From: Archilochus colubris
Taxonomy: Eukaryota > Chordata > Aves > Apodiformes > Trochilidae
Reading direction: 5' to 3'
Length of the DNA: 64,000 nucleotides
Assembly: GCA_023079485.1 (NCBI GenBank)
Contig: CM041101.1
Location: forward strand, 9,698,501 to 9,762,500
Made by a program: the position numbers and the translations under genes. The notes beneath the pieces were generated by a model. It had not been told where the DNA came from. It ran no database searches and saw only the letters and a list, made by a program, of their open reading frames with translations. Positions 1-14,640 of this stretch are shown here, one piece after another (within the stretch, counting starts at the first letter, position 1; each line of letters opens with the position of its first letter).

Positions 1-1361
<1,361 letters not shown>

Positions 1362-2691
1362 TAACATACTTTTTCTATAGGGTAAAAGCATAAATCTCCC
1401 TGTTCCCATAGCCACAAACCCTTTGGGTGCCCCAAAGAGGGTGGCATAGGATTGCTCTGTGAGAGGGGGTTTGCAGGGAGAGCCTGGGGCAGCTGAGGTC
1501 AGGGCAGGGTGGGTTGCCCTCCACAGCCAGCCAGTCCTTCCCCACACTGTGCCCAGGATCCAATTTTCCTGGAAAAGGCAGGAATGGGGCTCCCTGACAT
1601 TTCTGCAGCACATGGTAGCAATCCCCCAAGTAAATCACATTCCCCCCCCCCCCCAAAAAAAAATAAAAGAGACCCCAAAGTGCAACCACTGCAGCCATCC
1701 TGGGACTGGCAAAGCTCCCATCTGGAGGATGTGCACATTAAATTGAAGCAATTCAATGTATTTTTCCTGATGCTGTACAAATGAGAAGACAAGAGACCTG
1801 CCTCTTAAATGAAGCTGTCCTTGGGAGCAGTGGTTGAACGTTCAAGAGCTTGATTGAGAATGAATGGAATTGGCAAAAAAGAGGCTGTCAGGAATAGTTG
1901 GAATCTTAAATTTCAGTAGCGTTGAGGATTCAGAGATGTAAATGCTAAATGGAGATGATTTCTAATGACATTTGGGCAGGTTTCTGCTCAGCCAACCAGC
2001 TGATTCTCATCCTCATTTCCAGGCAGCTCCCCAGCTGACTGGCAGCTTAAAGCAGATTAATTTATTTTTTTTTTTAATTGGTATGTTAAATACCAAAATA
2101 CCAAGATGACATCAGAAAAAGCTGGGAGGAAGACTCTTAAAACTTTTCAGCAACTCCACCCTCTTCACTCCCCATCTGTCCGACTGCAGGACCCTAAATT
2201 TAGCTCTGCAGTGTGGCTGTAAGAACCATCTGAAACAAACATGAGTTTCTTCATATTATTATTTATTTTATTGTATTCCCCCTCCATTCTGCTGACTTTT
2301 AACCCCCCCCCCATTGCCTTCCAGGCAGCTTGCACTGGGACATGCAAATAAATCAGGGAATAATTGCATCCTCCCTGTGCAAACTGCAGGAAGGTTTAAA
2401 TAGGAGGGGCTGGGAGGGAAAGAAATGAGGTTGAGGACCAGTTTCTGCTCCCTTTCCCCCCTCTTTGAGCTGCTTCAGCACACAGCACTGGGAACTTGGC
2501 CACTGTGCAGTGGTTTGAGCAGCACCAGTATACAGGGTATACTGTATGGAGTGTATAGAGTGGATATACTGCCATGCTTCATTGCTGGGTAGGTGCATGC
2601 ATATTGGTGTCTACTCATGAGCTGCTGGAGCAAAGCATCTTGAACAAAATGCTGTTGTACCCAGGCCTTTCAGTGAGGCCTCCATTTAATG

Positions 2692-2694
<3 letters not shown>

Positions 2695-2722
<28 letters not shown>

Positions 2723-2785
2723 GAAAAAAGAAAAGAAAAAAAAAAGAAGAAAAAAAAGAAACAAAAAAAAAGGCAAAAAAAGAAA
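2695..2785 (+). repeat. A-rich purine low-complexity tract
   Basis: The stretch is a run of A interrupted by single G residues, directly following the sequence AATGCAT. It gives spurious poly-Lys frames on + and poly-Phe frames on -. No LINE or SINE body is attached on either side. Confidence 0.9.
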
Positions 2786-3091
2786 CTAGGCTTCGTTTCT
2801 GCAAAATAAATCTGATTATGACTTTGATTTTTATGTTCACACCTAAAACCAGTAAGGAGGTTTTTTTGTCTGATTTGCTGCCAAAGCACCATTTTAAATC
2901 CCAGCCACAGCATTTTGTTTCTGCTAAGGCCAGCGTTAAACTGTGAGTGGTTTGGAGCTCTCGTGTTGTGGTTTGTTTTGTTGGGTTTTTTTTCTCTTGA
3001 GTTCCGTATCTCTGTCTATGAATGGCTTCTCTCTCTTGAAGGCAGGTTAGTGAGCTAGATCCTCAACAGTATTTCATTTTCTTGCTTACAG

Positions 3092-3487
3092 GGCTAACTT
3101 AAAAGCAAGTTTTTTCAATGCTGCAGTGACTGAAGAAGCAGTTCACTCCCATGTAACCATGAAAAGAGGGCCACAGAGCATTTTGCACCATGCATTTATT
3201 TTTTTGATTATTTTCCAAATTAGCACACCATATCTCACTAAGGAACCTTGAACCACCCAACCGAGATCTTCCTTTGCATGCAATTGTAGATGCATTTCAT
3301 GACTAGTTTGAAACCCTTGTCAATGCATATATATATATATATATTATTTTATTTTATTTTTTTGGAAAGGAAAAAAAACAACAACAACAACAACAAAAAA
3401 AGAACTCTTTGTGTATGTGATCTGAAGCATGTAACCCTAAGATGTTGCATTCTAAAAATGACAAATAAAGGCCTTTCCCAAATATTT
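3092..3487 (+). CDS. OLFM1: OLFM1 alternative terminal exon 'Y' (Gly-stop) with its 3'UTR
   Basis: A good acceptor (pyrimidine tract and TTGCTTACAG ending at 3091) is followed at once by GGC TAA. Splicing from the phase-0 donor at 1175 would therefore add one glycine after Lys152 and stop, giving a product of about 153 residues without the olfactomedin domain. Mammalian OLFM1 is known to make such short forms (AMY and BMY pancortins), whose Y part is a single Gly replacing Ala153 onward. The coding part is only 3092-3097; the rest is 3'UTR. It is AT-rich and non-coding, includes an (AT)n run near 3323-3345 and an (AAC)n run near 3376-3395, and ends with AATAAA at 3464-3469 and a GT-rich downstream stretch. 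The cleavage point of about 3487 is an estimate. Expression is inferred, not seen. Confidence 0.85.
3464..3469 (+). promoter_or_regulatory. OLFM1: polyadenylation signal of the Y-form transcript
   Basis: A canonical AATAAA lies 370 bp after the Gly-stop acceptor. It is followed within 30 bp by a T/G-rich stretch (ATATTTTGGTGTTCTG) of the kind bound by CstF. It would end the short isoform mRNA about 200 bp before the next coding exon, so use of this site and splicing to 3684 are mutually exclusive. Confidence 0.8.
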
Positions 3488-3659
3488 TGGTGTTCTGCAG
3501 CCTGTTTAATACCTCCTACCCAATACATCATTCGGACCCAAACTAATAAGTAAAGTAATTTTAATGATGATGCTAATTGGGGGCTATGGAGCTTGCACTC
3601 ACGTAGGAAGCAACCAGGTCAAGGCAGAGTGTTGCAGATTTTTGCACGCATAGCACTGA

Positions 3660-4022
<363 letters not shown>

Positions 4023-4446
4023 TGAGGGATGAGCACGGCTTGGATCCTGGGAATATTGATGCCTGGGGAACATCTGAAGTTGGCCTGGGAGTTGTCCTGC
4101 TGAGGATTTTGCTCCCAAGGACCAAATGTTTGCTCGTGGTGTAAAGTGCTCCAGGATCGGGCCCTCCCCTGTAGGCATGTGGCTTTGGGCAGCGTTTGCA
4201 TAAGTGGCCCTGAGAGGCACCCAACCCCTTATGCAAAGCAAACACATGCACCCAGTTTGCTTCTGCATCAATGTCCCCACCTTTTTTTTTTTTTGTTTGT
4301 TTTTGTTATTTTGTCCTTGCTGTTGTTGTTTGGTTTGTCTTTTTGGGGGGGTTTTGGTGTTTTTTTTCTTGTCAACTGGCACAGCAGCAAAGGTCTGGGC
4401 ACGCTGCTCCCCTGTGTCTGTGCAGGCTGGGACTTGTTTTCCCTCT

Positions 4447-4527
4447 TTTTTTTTTTTTTATTTATTTATTTATTTATTTATTATTATTATTTTAATTATT
4501 ATATATTTATTTATTTATTTTCCTTTT
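4447..4527 (+). repeat. T-run followed by (TTTA)n/(TTA)n microsatellite
   Basis: A poly-T run is followed by about six TTTA units, then TTA units and a second TTTA block up to about 4520. It creates Tyr/Leu/Ile-rich spurious frames. Confidence 0.92.
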
Positions 4528-7500
4528 GCACTTTGCAAGTCCCTGATGAGAAGAGCATGACCTTGCTGGTGGGGCTTCATGTCTTGGTCTGGATTATGCC
4601 TCGGGCAGGACTGAAATCCTCCCCAGGAGCAGGGAGCTCCTTCCAGCAGACCAAGTAACCAGGAATACTAAAACGGGAGAGATTCACCTGGAATCTCCTC
4701 TGGAATTTCGTGCAGAAAGTCTGAATTGACTGAAGGCCACGGGGAGATGGATGGCTAAAAGAAGGGACTGACCCCAAATTGAGGGTGGCAAAGGGGGGAA
4801 GAAGGGCCCCAGGAGCTCTCTCTTCCATTTGTTGGCCCAGCTCTGACTTGATTTAATTTCTTCTTACATTATTGACTTTCTTGTTAAGCAATTTAGATAA
4901 TCTAAACACATGAACTGCTCTGCAGTCTGGTTTGGTAGCACACATGAAATTACACTCTCAGGTAACTTCCTGGAAGATCAGATCTCTTCTGAGCACTTTT
5001 CTGTCCTTGGCAAGGTAATGCTTTCTTTCTCTCTTTCTCTCTGCTCCTGGAGTTGCTTTTGGTCTCTAGATGCTTCCCCACTTCTGCAGGCAGCCACCTC
5101 CCTGCTGTTTCCATCCTCTGGTACCATGTACATCCCTTATAAACTGCCTCTCACTCCAAATCTTGGAGAGAAAAGCCAATACTGGATGCTCAGAGATACT
5201 TGAGCAAGTCCTGCCCTGAGTCTGGGCTGGAGAAGTGCTTTTCCAGGGATAGTTCTTTAAAAAGAAACAAAACCCAAACCTGGACCACAAGCCCTCTCCA
5301 GCTGGCCTCAGTGGTGCTGGCTCCACCAGAGCCAAGGAAGCTCTGATGATCCCCCCAGCAGACCTTAAGAAGCAGTTCCCAAAGCATTTGGGGTTCCAAA
5401 AAAAAAAAAATATATTTTCTCTTGGACTGTTAGCCCCTTCTGCTCTGGGCCACCTCTCCATCCCCCTCCTGCTCAGGTCCTGCAGCTGGGACATCCACCC
5501 CCAGCAGGCACCCAGGTAAGGTGAGGCAGCCAGGATGCTGAGCTCTTACTGCCAACATTTTCTAGGAGTTTTTGAGGGTTTTTTTGGAATCTTTTTGAGG
5601 CTTTATTTAGGCTTTTTGGCTGTCTCTGTCATTTCTTCTCCAGCTTTTTCTCTGTGGAATCAAGGCAGCTTTTCCACCTTGGTGTGTTACAGCACCCTTG
5701 GGTGCTCACAGAGCTGGCTGCTGCGTCTCAGAGGGGTTTGCTCCTCACCCAAGTGCCTGAATTATTTGGTTGCCTAAGAGCAAACAGCAGGGATTGAATC
5801 TCCAGTGCTGTTCATCCCCCAGGAGTATAACCCAGTGCAAATGGGGAGGTAACTGAGTTAAATTCAGCTCTAACAGCCTCACAAGACACTCTGCTGCCAC
5901 ACACTGAGGCTCTGCCTGCTGATGTTTGCTGTTTGCTCCCCATTATCTGCTCAGAGAGGTTCACTGATTTTTCAGGCAGAATGGTTGAGCTTCGATTTGC
6001 TCCTCTAAGGGCCAACAAAGCTGCTCCCCAGGTGCCTGCTCACCTGCTAGGGCTCAGGGTAGGGGCAAGGGATGGGATGGGATGTGGTCCCCTTGGGTTT
6101 GCCTCTCCCCATCCTCTGGGAAGCACTGATGCTCAACAGTTTAGCAGCTTTTTTTTTCTTAGACAAGGTCCTTTTTTTGAATTTCAGTTTTTCTAAGCAT
6201 TATTGATGGATCAATAGTGAAAACACTTCCTGACCCTGGCATGTGTGTGAAGGGGGGAAAAACAAATCAATGCTGGCACGTTCAATCTTTTATTCTGTTT
6301 ACACTCTTAAAGATCACTATTTATACAGGGATTTTAACGTTTCCATTAATGGTCCTAAGAGGAGCCTTGGACAAGTGGAGAGGTTGTCACTCCTTGATTC
6401 AAGGGGGAATTTAACTCAGCTGCTCTCTGCAGGATGATGTTTGCATCCTCTCCTTGACTCTTGCAAAAAAAACCCAATCCAAATTCTTGCAAAAAACCCA
6501 CAATCCAGGTGCAGGGATGGGGACAGAGCCCTGGCAGGCTCTCAGGGGATTTGGGATGGGGAGGGTGCCCAGCCAGGTGACAGAGGTGAGGGCAGAGTCT
6601 GACCCAACAACCACAGCCCCATCCCTGCTCTGGATTGCTGGGACCAGAATGCTGGGGGATGGATCAGACCTTGGCTTTGTGGGAAGCCCCAGCAGGGAAA
6701 GCTCTGGGCTGCAGCAGCACCTGGAGGGTCCCAGAGGAAAAGGCTGCTCTGTGCTGGTTTCCAGGAACAGGGACACCCATGGGCCAGAGGTCCAGGGACC
6801 TGAAAAGTGCTGGGAAAACCAGAGTGGAAACAGATCCTGTGTGCATGCCCCAAAGCTGCTGCTCACAGTCCTCCCCTGGGCCATGGACTCCTGGTTACCT
6901 CCTCTGTGTTGGTTCCTGAGTGACTTGAAACGCCCAGAGCATCCCAGTGGGACACCAGGTTTGTGGGGAAGGGCTCAGCACCCATGGGTGCTGCTCAGGG
7001 CTTTGCTGGGCAGGAGAGCAGCAGCTTTGGAGCAGTCAGGGATTAATAACTCCATTTTGTAAGCTACTGCTCCAGATCAAACTGAGCCATGTCCAAGGGA
7101 GGCAATAGAAGTCCCTCTGCCCCCCCTGTGGAGTAATATTCCTGCTTTTGATGGGTGCTATCCCCATGGAAAGGGGCAACAAGGCATTAGGAGTGTGGGG
7201 TGCATTCCAAATGGGCAACTGAGGATCCTGGAGGCTGCAGTTATCCAGCCCTGGGTGCTGAGCCCATGGGAGCTGCAGGGACTGATCTAACATGGGGTTT
7301 GAATGCATGGGGCTCCAGGATCTATTTTAAAATTTCCCCCTAGCATCTGAGTGTGCTTAGGATAGGCTGACACCAAGAAAGAAACCACCTTGCCCTAAGA
7401 GCAACCCTCTTGCCTTGCTGAAGAGCTGCTGTGGATGTGCCTCCAGCTAAACCTGTCTGAGGTGCAGCCTCAGTGTTTGCAAACAACACTCATTTACCCT

Positions 7501-8129
7501 TATCAGCTGCTGCTGCTGTTTTGCTTTTTTTATTGTTGTTGGGTTTTGTTTGGTTGTTTTTTTTTTTTTTTTAATCAATGACTTTTTATACATCCTTTCT
7601 CTCTCTCCAGGGAAATGAAAGGAAAGAGATAAAGTGGCAGCAGTGTAGGGCTGTGATAAGGGAAGGCAGCACTGAGCAGAGCTGGGAGCAGGGGCAGGCT
7701 GGTCCTCTGCAAGGGGAATTTGCAAGACATAAGGATTTCTTATTTTAACCCTTTGCATCCCTTTGCCCAGGCCTTACTCTCCTCCTGAGCTCTGAGGTTT
7801 TGAATGCATCAGCCAGGCAGGAGGACAAATTCCCATTTGTCATGTCTCGGGGAGGGCACAAGAGCTCTCTGCTTTTTGCTGGGGTCTCTCTTTATCTGCC
7901 TGGTGTCTGAAGGCTGTAAGAAGACTGGTGATGCCCTTGGCCATGTCATGCTGGTGCATATCAGGAATATCTTCATCTCTTTGATGCCCCAGGCTAAGGA
8001 GACCCCTTGACCCCACAGCTTGGAGCTGAGGTGGGCAGGGGTGTCCTGTGGCTGTGATCAGGAATAGAGAGGGGCAAGTGAGAGCAGGCTGAGGAGAGAG
8101 GCAGCTGAGAGAGGTTACATTCCAGATCA

Positions 8130-8231
8130 GTCTGGATGGGGCTCTGAGCAACCTCTCCCTTCTCATTGTAGGGGTTATGGACTACATGACCATTAAATGT
8201 CCCTTCCAATCCAAGCCATCCTGTGATTCTG
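8130..8231 (+). mobile_element. CR1 LINE 3'-end fragment
   Basis: GATGGGGCTCTGAGCAACCT, a diverged GGACTACATGACC, then TCCCTTCCAATCCAAGCCAT and a decayed octamer (CCTGTGATTCTG) form the extreme 3' end of CR1 in + orientation. It is heavily 5'-truncated, and the body is absent. Confidence 0.85.
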
Positions 8232-9305
8232 CTTGGTTATTTTGAGCAGAAGGACCTTGTTCTGAGCTGGCAGAGCTCCATCTGTGTTTCAGCAACGCTT
8301 CCAGAGGCTCCCTGGGTACCTACAGTGGAGCAATCCATCCAGCAGAGCAGCCACTCCATCCCAGCCAGACCACTTTCCCAGGAGAGCTGGCACAGCAAGC
8401 TGGGGGAGAACTGCTGCTGCTTCCCCTCATTTTTAGGGCTTAAAAACACTTAGCTGGGCTTGCAGGTGTGCTGACATGGCCACTGACTTCAAGGGCATGA
8501 AATCAGCAGGGTGGAGCACCTAAACATGCCTCAGAAGCTGGCTGGTAGCACTGGGTGGCTGCAGATCCCTGGTGTGGGGATGCTGAGTCTGGGCAGGATT
8601 CCCTAGGGCAGCTCCCAGGGGACATCCCACCACCCACCTTCCATCCTTTGGGTTCCTCTCCAGGAGCAGGTGAAGCCCAGGCTGGGCAGAGGAGATAGGA
8701 GGAGGCTGGTGAGTTCTTTAGTGTTCCCTAAGTGCCCAGACACCATTGGTAAGAGAGAAGGTGGCAGGTGGGAGCTGGGAATTGGGCTTTGGAAGGAAAA
8801 GATTTATAGCACAGATAATTTCCTACCTTGTCTTGTTTGTTTTGTTGGCTTTTTGTTTTGTTTTTTTTTAATCCTTTGCATAACCTCTAACAAATGCAGA
8901 CTTTCAGCAGGGCTGGAGTAGCCACATCTCTCTTTTTGTCTTGCCTGCATCCCCTGGATGATGGCAGAGAGGAGCAGAGCTATTCAGCTGATTTCTCCCC
9001 CCAGCTGCCTCTGCCCATTGCCTGTTCTGGAAACTGCTCTTCCGGAGGGCAGCCTGATGAGGACAATGCTTATGAAGAGGCATGAAACAAACAAAAGCAA
9101 CCAACACTTTGTTCTCAGCCTCATTCCCTCTAATTAAATAAAAGCAGAGCTGCCCATCAGCCTGGGGGAGCAGCCATGGCGGGGCGGGGGGGGGGGGCGA
9201 TGCTGGTGCCCCTCACCGGGGCTTCAGGGCTGGGAAAGCCCCCCGGGGCCAAGCCAGGGGTGGTGGTGTGATGTGGTGCTGATCAGCCTTGCACTCTTTT
9301 TCCAG

Positions 9306-9412
9306 CTTGTGGCAAGCTGACAGGAATAAGTGACCCAATCACCATTAAAACCTCGGGGTCCAGGTTCGGCTCCTGGATGACGGATCCTCTCGCTCCCGAG
9401 GGAGAGAACAAG
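9306..9412 (+). CDS. OLFM1: OLFM1 coding exon (residues ~226-261), linker into olfactomedin domain
   Basis: The exon is 107 bp. It starts with the last two bases of the split Ala codon and ends in phase 0. It encodes CGKLTGISDPITIKTSGSRF, then GSWMTDPLAPEGENK. The Cys directly after Ala corresponds to Cys227, which pairs with the Cys at about residue 409 (the I-C-G in the last exon) to close the olfactomedin propeller. The acceptor is TTTTTCCAG|CT and the donor AAG|GTAAGA. G-S-W-M-x-D-P is the typical first strand of olfactomedin domains. Confidence 0.97.
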
Positions 9413-10531
9413 GTAAGACCCCCCCCCAGCTTCAGTCCTGTGTCCCCACCACTACTGATGAGGCTGAGGTCATTAAAAACTCATTACATCCAAGCAACTG
9501 GAAGCCTCAAATCATCTCATGGCAGGGAAAATCAAGCGTTGAGTTTCTCAGCTGGGTTTGGGAGCCAGGAGGGAGCTGGGGCTGAGCAGGGCGACCCCGT
9601 GGTCCTGGTCCCTGCTGCTCTTCTGCTGCCACTGCCTCCACTAATGTCATCTGAGTGTGTTTGTCCTCCCCCTCCCACCTTCACTGTTGTGAGGAATTAG
9701 CTGACAGCAGCCAGAGATTTGTTTTGCTTTGTTTGGGTTTTCTGTTGGTTGGTTTGCTGGGTTTTTTCCATTCAGGCCCATTCAGTGTTGATCCCAAGGA
9801 GGTAGGAGGCCAATAACTGGCTGAAAATCAATCCAGGCTTCCCATGACTTCTGGAATGCAAAAAAATATCTCCAGTGCTTGCTGAGGAACTGCAGGCAGG
9901 GAAGCAAAACAGAAGCCCCAGAGCTTGGCTGGCTCATTCCCTCCTGCACACAGCAAGGGCTGCATCAGGGCAGCTATTTTGGAAAGCCCTGCCTGGTGGT
10001 CACCTTGCTGCAGCTCAGAGAGGACAAGGGATGCTCTGGAGAAGCCCAGGGATGTGCAGCAATGAAGCAGCAGTGATTTGAGCTGTTGGGCTCTTTCCCT
10101 TCAGCAGCCAACTGGTTGGCACTGGTTCCTCCTCAATACAAACCTTCCATCTTTGAGAGTTTTGAAACCAAATTGCCCCTCCAGCCCCGGTGAGATCCTG
10201 ATTCTGAAGTGGGAGGGGGACACATCCCACATTCCCCACATCCCATCTTCTTTTGCCCAAGGGAGGGGACAGGTTTGTCCCCTTTGGGCTGTGTTTGCTG
10301 CATCCCTCTGTCCTACCATGATTTATCAAGCTGGGAAGGGAGAGCCAGGCCTGTCACAGCTGAAGCTGGTTGATCAAATGCTTAAAGATCCTCCTGTCCC
10401 TTCAGAGATTTTTGGTCTCAAACCAGTATTTCTTAGTATATTTTTTTTTTACCTGTGCCTTTTTCTGTGGTGTATTTTTCTTGTCAGAGTAGACAAGCAG
10501 TTTTCTCCAGACTGTATCTCAAGCTTCACAA

Positions 10532-10552
10532 GCGTGTGTGTGTGTGTGTGTA
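10532..10552 (+). repeat. (GT)n dinucleotide microsatellite
   Basis: A short run of about ten GT units is followed by TATATTAAACATATAAA. It is a simple repeat within the last intron. Confidence 0.9.
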
Positions 10553-12117
10553 TATTAAACATATAAATCTCCTGGGAATTTTATTAGGAACACACAATTA
10601 AGTGACCTCCAGCAGAGGGGAAGCCTGGGGAGGGAGACAGCCAGTTTATCCCATCCATCTCCTGCTGCCAAGCCCCAGGAGGTGCTGGGTGCCTGGCATG
10701 GTCATTTTTTCATGTCACAAAATCATTGAACACCACGGGGCTCAGCCAGGGGTGGGTGGGTGTAGGGGGATTGATGTGTGTTGGCAGGAGGGAGCAGGAG
10801 GAGGTTGTTCCCAGCCAGCCTTGGCCATGAGATGTTGCCGTCCATCCAAAGTGGAAAATGCCCTTGGGTCCTCCCACCTTCCAGCCCCAACGTGCTGACT
10901 TCTCCTCTTTGCCTCTCAATCCATTGGCAGGCCTTGGGTTTTAATACCAAAGTATAAAATGAAAGCAGCAGAGGAACAATCCCCTTTTCTGGATTATTTT
11001 TTTATGTAATTTCCCAATTCAAGGAGCAAGGGATGCCCTCCAGCACCAGGCCTGACAGCAGAAGTTCTCTGGGGCTTCAGGCAGCTCTGTCTTGGGTTCA
11101 GGAACCCATCTGGATTTTTCTCTGCTGCTTTTGCAGCCATCCTCAAGCCCATTTCCCACCTCTGCAGCATTTCCAAGGGGTGTAGTAAGGGATGGGCTGA
11201 AGTTGCCTCCCAAGTTTTTGCAGACCTCACTTGGCCTTTCAAACAGAGCAGCCAAAAGCAGTTTACATGCACACACTGTGTGTAAATGTTTGTCTGCTCT
11301 TCTAAGGGACCCTGGAAACAGCCTGAGCTGCAGAGATGACACCAGCAGATTTTACAATGTGTTTGGAAAAACAAAAGCAGCTCACGCTCCAACATGACCC
11401 AGACCTGCATCCTTCAAAGCTTCCCTCTTGCTATTTAATTTACCTTTTCTCCTTGCTAACCAGTGTAGACAGAAAGCAGCTACTTTATTTTTAGGCAGCA
11501 GCTGCATACACAATGTCACTCACTGTCTGGGTGTTTCTTCTTGCTATTAACTGCACAGCTTTGTCATTTGCCTCAGAATTACTTTCATAGGACAAAAGCT
11601 TTTTTGTTTTTTAAGGAGCCCAGGCAGAGTGTCCCTGGTGAACTGGTGCTGTAGTGATGCTCCAAAGTCTCTCCCCCATCTACCAGGAGCAAGATTTTGA
11701 TGTCATTGCCTCTTGTAGTTCAGCAGCCTTGGTCTCAGCTTTTGATTTAAACCAATATGGACTTTGCCTGCCTTTCCTTGATGCTGAGGGATGGCTCCAG
11801 CACTGCTGCATGCCAAGTTCCTGGAATGAACTCTAGGAACAAGCAGCTGCTCTTGTTCCCTGACTGTGACCACCGTGGGGCTTATGGGAAGCCAAAGCAG
11901 TGGCAACATCATGGGCTGGGTTTAGCCAAAGATGAGAATTTCCCTCTGGAAGGACTTGTGGTCATCACACCGTGTCACCTCCCAGATCCCTTGGGAGACA
12001 CCAGCTTACCCCTCAGGAAAGCTTTGCTGTTCAGTTGGTTTCTTGGCTGGTTTGAGGTTCCAAAACTCAGGTTTCTTTCTGCGTGTAGGTGGCAGGTGTT
12101 GGAAAGCTTCTTTTCCT

Positions 12118-13002
<885 letters not shown>

Positions 13003-13850
13003 TCCCTCCTTGTTTAGGAACTGATTTCAAGGGGGTTGGGGGAGGGGGGAAAAAAAAAAAACAAAAGGAAAAAAAAAAAAGTTAATTTAAAAAATTAAAT
13101 TGCTAATGTCAAGAAGACACACTTTAAGTAAGTAAATATATAAACAGCTGCCAAAATTAAGACCAACGTCGTGGAGGATCATTCAGCATAAACCTGACAG
13201 CTCAGCATTACCTCTCCATCCCTACAAGTCTGCCCTGTGTTATAGACTCACCAGTAACCATGTACTTGCAGCTGGAACTGCACTCGAAGAACCACTTCAG
13301 TTTGGGGGTTTTGTTTTGTTTCTGTCCCGATAGCAAACCTATAGTACATCCTAAAGAAGTAAGGCAATGACTGTTGGAAGTTTTTTTTCCCTTGGGAGAC
13401 TCGCTCTCTTTCTGTGTGGGGGTTGCATGGACATTTTCCCAGCATCCTGGTCAGCTGTGATGGATGTGTGAGTTGTATTTTGACCAAGCTGCCCCCTGAG
13501 GAGCTCTGCTGGCTGAACCAGACCTAGCCCAGGTTAGTTTTCTTCGCCTTCCATCGCAGCTACTGTCTCTCAACTGTGTTCTTGTCACTTAGATTAACTG
13601 TGCTGAGACCCGAAGTAGCTCCTGGATCTGTGTCTTAGTAACTATTAAACACGATGGTTTAAGTATGTATTATGAACAAGTTGTTGTACCCATATTGTTT
13701 GAACTTATGTATTCAGCAAAATATATTGTATAATGTTATGTCTGTTATTTACCAGAGTTGGCAAAACTTTGTATGTCCAGTTTATGCAATGAATGTTGTA
13801 AATGCAATGATGTAGTTTGGATTAATAAATGATGGTTTTGTTTCTAAGAA
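13003..13850 (+). other. OLFM1: OLFM1 long-form 3'UTR
   Basis: The UTR runs from the TAG to the estimated cleavage site about 20-25 bases after AATAAA (13824). It contains a genomic A-rich stretch at 13048-13081, a small AT-rich inverted repeat near 13083-13101, and a potential proximal ATTAAA at 13644-13649. The last 250 bp are AT-rich and non-repetitive, as in conserved 3'UTRs. The exact end is inferred. Confidence 0.85.
13824..13829 (+). promoter_or_regulatory. OLFM1: polyadenylation signal of the long OLFM1 transcript
   Basis: A canonical AATAAA in GATTAATAAATGATGG is followed by a T/G-rich element (GGTTTTGTTTC). An A-rich genomic run at 13852-13871 lies at or just after the expected cleavage point, so internal priming could blur transcript ends in cDNA data. 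Confidence 0.88.
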
Positions 13851-13871
13851 GTAAAAAAAGAAAAAAAAAAA

Positions 13872-14132
13872 GATCAGTGTTCACCCTTATACACAGATAA
13901 CCGATTTCATGTTGATAACTACAAGAATATTCTCTTACTGTTATACTCTCTACATAGCATTATGGTGGTTGGAAATGGCTTCTGTGGGAATTCTGGGGCA
14001 TCAGATTCCCATGGGAAGCCCTGTTTATGGACATGTGAAGGTAATTACCTTTTTTTTTTTTTAAGAGGAAAACTTTGTACTATCCACAGTTATCTAAGGA
14101 ACAATAAAAATATTAGGAGACTTCCCTGCTTT
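13872..14132. other. gene-flanking spacer
   Basis: This is a short AT-rich intergenic stretch between the OLFM1 end and a CR1 copy, with a poly-T run near 14050-14062. Nothing else is recognised. Confidence 0.7.
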
Positions 14133-14640
14133 GTTTCTTGTCCTGTGTCCAGTTCTGGGCCCCTCAGCTCAGGAAGGAGATTGAGGTGCTGGAGCAGGTC
14201 CAGAGAAGAGCAAGGAGGCTGTGAAGGGATCCAGCAGAATTCCTGTGAGGAAGGGCTGAGGGAGCTGGGGGTGTTGAGGCTGGAGAAGAGGAGGCTCAGG
14301 GGAGACCTCATCACTCTCTCCAACTCCCTGAAAGGAGGTTGGAGCCAGGGGGGGGTTGGGCTCTTTTCCCAGGCAACTCTCAGCAAGACAAGAGGGCAGG
14401 GTCTCAAGTTGTGCCAGGGGAGGTTTAGGTTGGAGATGAGAAAGAATTTCTTTCTGGAGAGGGTGATCAGGCATTGGAATGGGCTGCCCAGGGAAGTAGT
14501 GGATTCTCCGTGTCTGGAGATCTTTCCAAAGAGCCTGGATGTGGCACTGAGTGCCATGGGCTGGGAACCACGGGGGGAGTGGATCAAGGGTTGGACTTGA
14601 TGATCTCTGAGGTCCCTTCCAACCCAGCCCATTCTATGAC
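14133..14640 (+). mobile_element. CR1 LINE, 5'-truncated, near-consensus
   Basis: This copy contains the C-terminal end of the CR1 reverse-transcriptase ORF and the 3'UTR. Recognisable pieces are CCAGTTCTGGGCCCCTCAGC, the [13 protein letters not shown] segment, K-N-F-F-L-E-R-V-I, and H-W-N-G-L-P. It ends at GGTCCCTTCCAACCCAGCCC with a single partial octamer ATTCTATGA. Frame disruptions occur near the start (14220-14260), but a stretch of about 108 codons is identical in translation to the copies at 26494-26957 and 35603-36280, so it is a young subfamily. It lies about 280 bp past the OLFM1 poly(A) site. Confidence 0.95.

Noticed and set aside
9160..9260. CpG island or internal OLFM1 promoter
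   Set aside because: Only a short G-run with few CpGs, no initiator or TATA, and it lies in an intron before a short internal exon.
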